A stretch of 5,084 bases of DNA, from the NCBI GenBank assembly GCA_017507285.1, contig JAFWBF010000081.1:1-5084 (forward strand), given 5' to 3'. The position numbers and the translations under genes were made by a program. Position 1 is the first letter of the stretch, and each line of letters starts with the position of its first letter. This stretch comes from Bacteroidales bacterium. GTDB lineage: Bacteria > Bacteroidota > Bacteroidia > Bacteroidales > P3. Below are positions 1-5,084 of the stretch, one piece after another. The notes below the pieces were generated by a model. That model ran no database searches, was not told the DNA's origin, and was given only the letters and a program-made list of their open reading frames with translations.

Positions 1-520
1 GATGTGGCGATTGAAATATTTCCCATTCTGTGTTGTTCACTTCTATGTTGGGCAGACCTATTTGTTCCAAGTAGGTTTGAACTGTTTTTACACCTTCAAT
101 GGTTTTAAGTAATAGGTCGGTACAGTTGTTGTCGCTTTGTATAAGAGTGTGTTTTAGAATCTCGGCCAGGCTTAGGGTGGTATCGGTGTTTGTAAGTGCA
201 TCCCGAAGAGGGCTCCATGTGTTTTTGTGCATATCTTTAATGGTTATATGTATGGGTGTTTGCAGGGTGTACAAACCACTGTCTATCTTGTTCATCACGC
301 ACATTGCAATAGGTAGCTTATATACGCTTAGCATTGGAAGCATTTTCTCGCCGTTTATGCTTATGGTGTAGGCATCTTCTATGAATGTTACAGACACGCC
401 CACAGTAGCCTGATAGTTGTTACAATACGCTATAATTTTGTTTCGGAGGCTATCTGCATTTGCATGGACAAGACTGCTTGCCGATATTATTGCCAATAGT
501 ATTATTATTTTTCTCATCAT
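1..520 (-). CDS. Class A beta-lactamase, Bacteroidota type (5' part; 3' end outside window)
   Basis: Periplasmic serine hydrolase expected to open beta-lactam rings. The gene runs off the left edge, so only the first 173 codons are visible. Residues 1-22 (MMRKIIILLAIISASSLVHANA) form a signal peptide without a lipobox cysteine. Residues 65-68 are SVYK, the catalytic Ser-x-x-Lys motif, in the context MLSVYKLPIAMCVM. Residues 129-131 are SDN, in QSDNNCTDLLLK. The segments NTWSPLRD (100-107) and NTEWEIF (163-169) sit where CfxA/CepA/CblA/PER enzymes carry WSPLR- and TExEM-like segments just before the omega loop. The omega-loop glutamate and KTG motif would lie beyond the edge and cannot be checked. 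The ATG at 520-518 overlaps the previous gene's TGA (519-517) as ATGA, and a second in-frame ATG lies at 517-515. The coupling makes 520 the natural start. Leu64 precedes the serine, so the Cys69 typical of class A carbapenemases is absent. A penicillin-binding hydrolase without lactamase activity is possible but less likely. Confidence 0.88.
   Translation of the reverse strand, partial: MMRKIIILLAIISASSLVHANADSLRNKIIAYCNNYQATVGVSVTFIEDAYTISINGEKMLPMLSVYKLPIAMCVMNKIDSGLYTLQTPIHITIKDMHKNTWSPLRDALTNTDTTLSLAEILKHTLIQSDNNCTDLLLKTIEGVKTVQTYLEQIGLPNIEVNNTEWEIFQSPH
517..520 (-). other. ATGA stop/start overlap coupling the secreted protein gene to the beta-lactamase gene
   Basis: The TGA of the 'asparagine synthetase B'-labelled gene (519-517) shares two bases with the ATG of the beta-lactamase gene (520-518). 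This is the classic arrangement for termination-reinitiation. It implies that the lactamase is made from the operon transcript rather than from its own promoter. Confidence 0.75.
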
Positions 521-1785
521 GTTTTATGTTTTTCTTTTTTGGCGGCAGGAAATAATATGTTGTTCAGAATAAGTCTGTATCCCGGCGAGTTTGGGTATAG
601 CGACAGGTCGGTAGGAGGGTCGCCAACGTAGTGTTGGTAGTCTTCGGGGTCGTGTCCGCCAAGGAAAGTCCATGTTCCTTTGCCCATAGTGCCGTGTAGG
701 TACCTAACTTCGTCCATCTCTTTGTTTTCGCCCAAAATAATGGCATTGGTTTTTACGTAGCGTTTGCGAAATGCTGTAGATTGTCCCATAAAACCTTTTA
801 TTACTCGTTGGTGGTTCTGAGTAAGCATAGTCGGTATCCAATCCCATTTTGCTGAGAAGTCGAAAAGTGTAAAGAAATCGTTCTTTTCGGTTATGTGTTT
901 GGCTCTTTGATAGGGGTTGATGTCAATGTCAGACACTTCGTATTCGGAAGGATTGGTGCTAATTCTAAAATCTTTGAAGGCAAAAGTCTTGCTATAATCA
1001 AGCATGGCCTGTGCGTTGGGTTGCATAGGGTCGCCATCGAACATCTGTTCGCATATATCTATACCTTCTGCCGCCAATGCAATATCGTAGCTGTCGGGCG
1101 CCGAGCACATGGCAAACAAGAAGCCACCACCCATCACAAAGTCTCGTATTTTGTGAGCAACAGCAAGTTTTAATTGCGATACCTTTTGGAAACCCAGCTC
1201 TTTGGCTGTTTGGTTTTGCAGTCGTACGTCCTCTATATACCACTGCTGGTTTCTATATGATCCCCAAAATTTTCCAAACTGTCCTGTAAAGTCTTCGTGG
1301 TGTAGATGTAGCCAATCGTACATTGGTAGTACACCGCTTATAACTTCGTGGTCGTACACTACATCGTAGGGTATCTCGGCATAGGTTAGTACAAGGGTTA
1401 CGGCATCGTCCCAAGGTAATTTGTTTTTAGGAGAGTACACTGCTATTTTGGGAGCTTTGTGCAATCGTACTACATCTTGATTTACTGATGGATCGGCAAT
1501 TTCATTCAATATAGCTGTCGATTGTCCATCGGCAATTATTTCGTAGGTAACCCCACGAAGTTTACATTCTCGTTCTATAATTGCGGAATACTGTGTCATG
1601 AACGTACCACCTCGGTAGTTGAGTAGCCACGACACTTCGCCTCCTTCGCCAAGTATCCAATATGCCACTCCGTAGCTCTTAAGGTGGTTTTTCTGTACCT
1701 CGTCCATAGGTATCAGTAGGTACGATGCATAGGTTGGAAATATGCTTGCAATAATTATGCCTACTATTGTTATTATCTTTTTCAT
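517..1785 (-). CDS. Secreted conserved Bacteroidota protein of the 'asparagine synthetase B'-labelled family
   Basis: A 422-residue protein of a family that is well conserved across Bacteroidota and usually named asparagine synthetase B. The sequence does not support that name. It starts with a signal peptide (residues 1-20, cut after PTYA), so it has no N-terminal catalytic cysteine, and no SGGxDS ATP-pyrophosphatase loop is visible. What is visible is YLLIPMDEVQKNHLKSYG (22-39) followed by WLLNYRGG (53-60), then a Rossmann-like stretch beginning KIAVYSPKNK (113-122). HLHHEDF follows at 160-166, and GGGFLFAMCSA (219-229) resembles the cysteine nucleophile elbow of class I glutamine amidotransferase-like folds, with Cys227 as candidate. 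A C-terminal GGHDPEDYQHYVGDPP lies at 376-391. The role is unknown and the protein is probably periplasmic. The ATG at 1785 gives a proper signal peptide and has no Shine-Dalgarno. The gene lies 71 bp after the M23 gene, and its stop overlaps the beta-lactamase start. Family membership is confident; function is not. Confidence 0.85.
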   Translation of the reverse strand: MKKIITIVGIIIASIFPTYASYLLIPMDEVQKNHLKSYGVAYWILGEGGEVSWLLNYRGGTFMTQYSAIIERECKLRGVTYEIIADGQSTAILNEIADPSVNQDVVRLHKAPKIAVYSPKNKLPWDDAVTLVLTYAEIPYDVVYDHEVISGVLPMYDWLHLHHEDFTGQFGKFWGSYRNQQWYIEDVRLQNQTAKELGFQKVSQLKLAVAHKIRDFVMGGGFLFAMCSAPDSYDIALAAEGIDICEQMFDGDPMQPNAQAMLDYSKTFAFKDFRISTNPSEYEVSDIDINPYQRAKHITEKNDFFTLFDFSAKWDWIPTMLTQNHQRVIKGFMGQSTAFRKRYVKTNAIILGENKEMDEVRYLHGTMGKGTWTFLGGHDPEDYQHYVGDPPTDLSLYPNSPGYRLILNNILFPAAKKEKHKT

Positions 1786-1856
1786 TATCTATATTATTAT
1801 GTTTTTCTTACAATTGATTTTAATAATCTCTATCTTGTTTTTGGGGCAAAGCTTTT
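1786..1856 (-). other. Short intergenic spacer between the M23 and 'asnB-labelled' genes
   Basis: This is 71 bp of AT-rich sequence, the only real gap in the cluster. No TAnnTTTG promoter element and no convincing hairpin plus T-run were found on the coding strand. The stretch before the ATG at 1785 is A/T-rich, as is usual for Bacteroidota translation starts. Read-through from the M23 gene is therefore expected. Confidence 0.5.
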
Positions 1857-3668
1857 TTATTGGCTTACAAAGGTCCATTGTTTGCGTGTACTATTGCCCA
1901 CTCCATCGGTTATCACCACTTCCAGTTCGTTGGTTCCGGGTTGTGCTGTTTGCGATATGTCTATACTTAATGAAGCTGTTTTTCCATCATATTCTGCCAA
2001 AGCCCATTGGCCGTTGATGTAGCAGTCGTATTTGGCTATTCCGGACAGATTGTCTGATATTTTCACACGTGGATATATAACCTTAAGTTTGGCACCATTT
2101 TTGAAATTTATTGCCGAAACTTTTGGAGCAGTGGTATCAATGGCCAATGCCAATCCGGCAAATACCTTGGGTAAAACTACAACAGTGTCGGCGGTGATGC
2201 TGAAAGGCTGTGCTGTAATTCTTTTCTCGTCTATGGCTACTGCCACTATTTTGTTCTTTATATTTCTTAGGTGTGTAGGTATGGTTATTTTGGCAGTGTA
2301 TGTTTTGTGTGGGGGATAGTTGTGACGTTTAAAATCAAGGTTGTGTACATCTGTAAGTACATTGTTGTGGTTGGTTTTTGACTTGTAGTATTTCATCAAA
2401 TCATTGTCGTAGAAAGTGTTTTCGTCGAAATATACAGCAAAATCTTCTGCTTGATAATGGTTTTTTGTGTAGTAGGCTATAGGTATTGTATATTCGGTTT
2501 CGGCTTTTGCCGGTGTTTTATCTATAGTTTGTGGGGTGTATTTTATTATAAACGATTGTTTTGCAGTGTTGCCCGAAAAGTCCCTTACTATATATTCTAC
2601 CTTATGACAGCCTTTTTCGCTGAAGGTTATGTAACCATTGTTTTTGTATGTTCGAGCCACTTGACTGTTGTTTCCTCTAAGTAGGCGCGATAGTATGTAG
2701 GCTTGTCTGTATTTCTTGTACCATTCATAATCTATCATGCTGTTTATTGCACGTGTTTCTTCAAACAAAAATTCGTTTGGGCAATAGTGGAACCATAGCT
2801 GGTCGTCTACCAACAGCTTTATTTCGTATACCCCGTTTTTTAGTGTCGAGTTTGGCGATGCGTCGGTGGCATATATCCCTGTGTATATCCATCCTTTTGC
2901 TTCTATGGTATCTCTGTAGGTTGTGTATTTCTTTTTGGTTTTCTTGTTGGTACGTGTTTCTTTTAGCATTATGCTTTTGTTTTGACCGTTTATTTGTGAG
3001 CGACCATCGGCCGGATATACCTTTATGTTGTGTATGGTAGGGGCTATGTTGTCGGCAAAAGTCAATCCAAATAGCAGTGGATTTATGGTCTTGTCGTTGT
3101 GTGCATGCCTGAGTTCAAAGTGTAAGTGAGGGCCTCCGCTACTTCCGCTGTTGCCGGCGTTGCCTATTTGCATTCCTTTGCTTACCGGCAATACTCCTTC
3201 GTCCACCTCTATATCTATTTCAAAAGCACGATGGCCGTAATGATAGTTGTAGGTATAGTTGGCCATTGCACCGCAAAAATTATTCAAGTGCATATATACG
3301 CTTTTGTATCCGTTTGGGTGTGTGATGTATAGGGTTTTTCCACCGCCGTGTGCCGATACTTTTATGCGAGACACATAGCCATCGGCTACAGCATATACCG
3401 GCTCGCCTATTTTGCCCCCTATACGATAGTCCATTCCCGAATGGAAATGGTTGCTACGTACTTCGGCAAAGGTTCCTGATAAGGCCAAAGGTATGTTTAA
3501 TGGCGACCGAAAATAGTTTTGGGGAAACTCTGTCTCTTGTCCGTTTACACTTGTGGCCAACAATGTGGCTGTGTATATGGCTATGGTTTTGGTTTTTATG
3601 CTTGTTGCTAAAACTCTTAATGTTCTATTTTTTGAGTAAGTGTGTTTGTGTTTATTTCTTTTATACAT
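1857..3668 (-). CDS. Secreted M23-family zinc metallopeptidase with Ig-like C-terminal regions
   Basis: Probable peptidoglycan endopeptidase, or an adaptor of the LytM type, acting in the periplasm. The 603-residue protein has a basic N-terminus followed by a hydrophobic stretch (about 28-43, ending SVNG before QETEFPQNYF), read as a type I signal peptide. The M23 domain spans about 55-200. The zinc ligands are His76 and Asp80 (HSGMD) and His183; the catalytic histidines are His127 (YMHL) and His181 (GPHLHFEL). All are present, so the enzyme should be active. The rest is beta-rich. A region after DNIAPTIHNIKVYP (from about 208) and a C-terminal unit at 514-603 (APKVSAINF to TDGVGNST) look like Ig/Fn3-type bacterial-surface folds. 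The start at 3668 lies inside the mgtC-like gene, giving a 52-bp overlap. The next methionine is residue 79, inside the catalytic domain, so no later ATG would work. The unusually long charged N-terminus leaves some doubt about the exact start. Confidence 0.9.
   Translation of the reverse strand: MYKRNKHKHTYSKNRTLRVLATSIKTKTIAIYTATLLATSVNGQETEFPQNYFRSPLNIPLALSGTFAEVRSNHFHSGMDYRIGGKIGEPVYAVADGYVSRIKVSAHGGGKTLYITHPNGYKSVYMHLNNFCGAMANYTYNYHYGHRAFEIDIEVDEGVLPVSKGMQIGNAGNSGSSGGPHLHFELRHAHNDKTINPLLFGLTFADNIAPTIHNIKVYPADGRSQINGQNKSIMLKETRTNKKTKKKYTTYRDTIEAKGWIYTGIYATDASPNSTLKNGVYEIKLLVDDQLWFHYCPNEFLFEETRAINSMIDYEWYKKYRQAYILSRLLRGNNSQVARTYKNNGYITFSEKGCHKVEYIVRDFSGNTAKQSFIIKYTPQTIDKTPAKAETEYTIPIAYYTKNHYQAEDFAVYFDENTFYDNDLMKYYKSKTNHNNVLTDVHNLDFKRHNYPPHKTYTAKITIPTHLRNIKNKIVAVAIDEKRITAQPFSITADTVVVLPKVFAGLALAIDTTAPKVSAINFKNGAKLKVIYPRVKISDNLSGIAKYDCYINGQWALAEYDGKTASLSIDISQTAQPGTNELEVVITDGVGNSTRKQWTFVSQ
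3617..3668 (-). other. 52-bp overlap between mgtC-like and M23 genes
   Basis: The last 16 codons and stop (TAA at 3619-3617) of the membrane-protein gene are read in a different frame as the first 17 codons of the peptidase gene. The start has no Shine-Dalgarno. The overlap suggests co-transcription and possibly translational coupling. Confidence 0.6.
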
Positions 3669-4345
3669 TGTATGTTGCTTATTTCTTTTACAAAATTATT
3701 CTTAGCTGTACTGTCGTTATCGTAGGTTATTATGTCCATTTTTATTTCCACCACTCCGTCGGAGGTGTTGTGTGTCGACTTCATTTTTTGCATTTGGAAG
3801 TTTTCGTAACGGCTTATTGTTTCAATCAGTAGGTTACGTATCTGCATCTCGTTGCGTAGTTCTGTTATAACTATAAGCGAGAAACCAATATTGCGTATCT
3901 CTATTGCTTTCTGAGGACGGCTGTCGAAATAGTCCGATAGGGGTTTGAGCAATAAATGTGTGGCTATTATGGCTCCGGCAGCAATAGCTGCTTGAAGGTA
4001 AAGCCCAAATCCACATAGCGACCCTATGGCTGCCGAACACCAAAGTGTGGCTGCCGTATTGAGCCCGTGGATGGTAAAACCATCGCGCATGATAACGCCT
4101 GCTCCCAAAAAGCCTATGCCGGTAACCACTTGTGCCAATACCCGCACATTGTCAGACAGACCTACCTTTGACACACTTTCGGATATAAGTATGAATATGC
4201 AGGCTCCCAAGGCTACGAGTGCGTTGGTGGTAAGCCCGGCACTGCGTTGTTTTATTTGGCGTTCCACACCAATAAAGGCTCCAAGTATGAGAGCCATAAA
4301 CAAACGGTACAAAAATACTTTCAGTTCCATATCTGTATAATACAT
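3617..4345 (-). CDS. MgtC/SapB-family inner-membrane protein
   Basis: Integral membrane protein of the MgtC/SapB family. Members are linked to growth at low magnesium, acid or intracellular stress, and in some bacteria to modulation of the F-type ATPase; the substrate, if any, is unsettled. Family signatures are clear: LGAFIGVERQ (21-30), AGLTTNALVALGA (36-48), VVTGIGFLGAGVI (73-85) and GLNTAATLWCSAAIGSLCG (94-112). About five hydrophobic segments lie at roughly 11-28, 41-56, 69-86, 97-112 and 115-135. They are followed by a soluble C-terminal domain (about 140-242) with an alternating strand/helix pattern like the ACT-type tail of longer MgtC homologues. Either the ATG at 4345 or the one at 4330 (MELKVFLYRLF) could be the start. 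The second matches the family's usual beginning better, and neither has a Shine-Dalgarno. This is the first gene of the leftward cluster, and its 3' end overlaps the M23 gene. A direct role in magnesium uptake should not be assumed. Confidence 0.92.
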   Translation of the reverse strand: MYYTDMELKVFLYRLFMALILGAFIGVERQIKQRSAGLTTNALVALGACIFILISESVSKVGLSDNVRVLAQVVTGIGFLGAGVIMRDGFTIHGLNTAATLWCSAAIGSLCGFGLYLQAAIAAGAIIATHLLLKPLSDYFDSRPQKAIEIRNIGFSLIVITELRNEMQIRNLLIETISRYENFQMQKMKSTHNTSDGVVEIKMDIITYDNDSTAKNNFVKEISNIQCIKEINTNTLTQKIEH

Positions 4346-4389
4346 AATCTATATAAACCACGAAAAGGCTTTTTTATTGTATGTACAAG

Positions 4390-4397
4390 CAAAAATA
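4390..4397 (-). promoter_or_regulatory. Candidate Bacteroidota -7 promoter element for the operon
   Basis: The minus strand reads TATTTTTG here, an exact match to the Bacteroidota primary-sigma -7 consensus TAnnTTTG. It was the only match seen in the noncoding DNA upstream of the operon. Transcription would start near 4385, giving a leader of about 40 bases to the ATG at 4345 or 55 to the one at 4330. A clear TTTG at the -33 position is missing, so the promoter may be weak or activator-dependent. The short consensus could also match by chance. Confidence 0.5.
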
Positions 4398-4410
4398 ATT
4401 TATGCCAACT

Positions 4411-4429
4411 TCTGAAAAATGCTTTCAGA
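4411..4429. promoter_or_regulatory. 7-bp inverted repeat upstream of the -7 element (possible operator)
   Basis: Arms TCTGAAA and TTTCAGA flank the 5-base centre AATGC. The dyad starts 13 bp upstream of the candidate -7 element and covers the place where the -33 element should be. This position suits a regulator binding site. No known regulator motif is recognised, and chance is possible in AT-rich DNA. Confidence 0.35.
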
Positions 4430-4474
4430 TGCTTTGTGGAATTTTTCACTTTGTAGAAATTGCCTTAAAATACA

Positions 4475-4498
4475 AAGAGACTCCGATGGGAGTCTCTT
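4475..4498. terminator. Perfect 10-bp hairpin, terminator-like, best on the minus strand
   Basis: Arms AAGAGACTCC and GGAGTCTCTT are exactly complementary around the 4-base loop GATG. On the minus strand the stem is followed by a T-rich stretch (TGTATTTT), fitting an intrinsic terminator that would stop leftward transcripts entering the operon promoter. On the plus strand it is followed by AAAATG, so termination in that direction is less likely. It lies upstream of the candidate promoter and so would not be part of the operon mRNA. Confidence 0.5.
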
Positions 4499-4737
4499 AA
4501 AATGAAAAAACAATTTTTAAAACAAGCCTTAGCATGTATCAGTATCGATTGACAATTACGTATAAGTTGTAGAAATATTGTGGAACCATGCAAGAAAAAA
4601 AACAAATCATGCAAAAGTTTTAAAGACCGTTCTTTGATAATTCTGAAATGTGGAATTTTTAGAATTTGTTTATAGCTACTTTGTCAAAAGCTGTAGATAA
4701 CATACCTCTATGCCTCATCATACATTGTATAGTAGTC
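4499..4737. other. AT-rich noncoding stretch without recognisable gene
   Basis: No open frame of useful length, tRNA or rRNA was found. Small features are two CATGCAA copies 20 bp apart (4588-4594 and 4608-4614) and a BoxA-like GTTCTTTGA (4629-4637). A 12-base TGTGGAATTTTT (4649-4660) also occurs at 4435-4446. None of these alone defines a functional element. Confidence 0.5.
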
Positions 4738-4806
4738 TTGTCGTAAGAAGTATAATTGTATTGTCGTAAGAAGTATAATTGCTTTGTCGTAAGAAGTATG
4801 CTTTGC
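4738..4806. repeat. Tandem array of three 23-bp repeats
   Basis: Units start at 4738, 4761 and 4784. All three begin TTGTCGTAAGAAGTAT. Units 1 and 2 continue AATTG plus two variable bases, while unit 3 diverges after base 16 and runs straight into the 22-bp array. Units 1 and 2 are identical over 21 bases. There are no unique spacers, so this is a minisatellite and not a CRISPR array. Confidence 0.9.
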
Positions 4807-4958
4807 TAAAGCCATTAGGAAACACTGCTAAAGCCATTAGGAAATGCTCCTAAAGTCATTAGGAAATACTCCTAAAGCCATTAGGAGACACTGCTAAAGC
4901 CATTAGGAAATACTCCTAAAGCCATTAGGAAATACTCCTAAAGCCATTAGGAGACTAT
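4805..4958. repeat. Tandem array of seven 22-bp repeats built of alternating dyads
   Basis: Seven contiguous units start at 4805, 4827, 4849, 4871, 4893, 4915 and 4937. The core is (G/C)CTAAAGCCATTAGGA with a variable tail, usually AATACT, AACACT or GACACT. In the best copies the period divides exactly into a 6-base arm TCCTAA, loop AGCCA, the complementary arm TTAGGA, and loop AATAC. Units beginning G keep only part of the pairing. Units 2-4 and 5-7 match at 62 of 66 positions, so three units were copied as a block. Stop codons on both strands, together with a period not divisible by three, rule out coding. Confidence 0.95.
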
Positions 4959-5084
4959 GGTTTGTACGATAGGATGATCTTATTTCCTACCACAAAGGAA
5001 CCATACTTTCTACGAACATGCAACTATAGTTTATATGACAATCCAACAATGTTCAGAATGCGAACTGCCATATATATCCCAAAC
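4959..5084. other. Right-edge sequence, no assignable gene
   Basis: The plus strand is open from 4929 to the edge, with an ATG at 4974 giving 37 codons (MILFPTTKEPYFLRTCNYSL...), but nothing in it is recognised. On the minus strand two frames run in from the edge and stop at 5031 (18 codons) and 5024 (20 codons); either could be the tail of a neighbouring gene. A perfect 10-bp palindrome AACTATAGTT lies at 5022-5031. The longer flanking sequence is needed to decide. Confidence 0.3.

Noticed and set aside
99..371. Plus-strand open frame of 90 codons
   Set aside because: It lies antisense to the beta-lactamase coding sequence, whose SVYK and SDN motifs show which strand is real.
1848..1862. 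AAAGCTTT followed by T residues as a terminator after the M23 gene
   Set aside because: The palindrome is only 8 bp with no loop, and it overlaps the M23 stop codon. It is not a credible intrinsic terminator.
3350..3832. Plus-strand open frame of 160 codons
   Set aside because: It lies antisense to the M23 and MgtC-like genes, is rich in Phe, Cys and Leu as expected from a complement shadow, and shows no recognisable domain.
4026..4340. Plus-strand open frame of 104 codons
   Set aside because: It is the complement of the conserved MgtC membrane core and has no independent evidence.
4247..4456. Plus-strand 69-codon frame extending past the mgtC-like start
   Set aside because: It is mostly antisense to the MgtC-like gene and runs through the promoter region, with no recognisable features.
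4738..4958. Possible CRISPR array
   Set aside because: The repeats are 22-23 bp and directly contiguous, with no unique spacers. This is a tandem minisatellite.
5024..5083. Minus-strand frame ending FGIYMAVRILNIVGLSYKL, resembling a type IX secretion C-terminal strand
   Set aside because: Only 19 residues are visible, and a competing frame is equally open. The resemblance is too weak to call.
5033..5084. GTTC...GAAC at the right edge as a tRNA T-arm
   Set aside because: No acceptor, anticodon or D-arm can be built around it on either strand.

Overview
The window looks like chromosomal DNA of a member of the Bacteroidota, probably Bacteroidales or a relative. The reasons are a moderately AT-rich composition (about 40% GC by eye), start codons without Shine-Dalgarno sequences but with A/T-rich leaders, a match to the Bacteroidota -7 promoter element TAnnTTTG, and the proteins themselves. 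These are an M23 peptidase with the phylum-style 'FPQNYFRSPLNIPL' opening, a secreted protein of the Bacteroidota family usually labelled 'asparagine synthetase B', and a class A beta-lactamase of the Bacteroides (CfxA/CepA/PER-like) type.

Positions 1-4345 hold four tightly packed genes, all read leftwards. In order of transcription they are an MgtC/SapB-family membrane protein (4345-3617), a secreted M23 metallopeptidase with Ig-like C-terminal regions (3668-1857), the secreted 'asparagine synthetase B'-labelled protein (1785-517), and the first 173 codons of a class A beta-lactamase that runs off the left edge (520-1). The junctions are a 52-bp overlap, a 71-bp gap and an ATGA stop/start overlap, so an operon is likely. 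The last three products have signal peptides, and the first is an inner-membrane protein. The common theme is therefore the cell envelope and periplasm, but a shared pathway is only inferred.

Positions 4346-5084 hold no convincing gene. Next to the operon are a candidate promoter, with a 7-bp dyad just upstream of its -7 element, and then a perfect 10-bp terminator-like hairpin. About 240 bp of AT-rich noncoding DNA follows. After that come two adjoining tandem arrays: three 23-bp units (4738-4806) running directly into seven 22-bp units (4805-4958). The 22-bp array is the most unusual structure in the window. Its best units are exactly two complementary 6-mers separated by two 5-base loops, so each half can pair with its neighbour on either side, and the last six units form a 66-bp higher-order duplication. 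The final 126 bp carries no recognisable gene.
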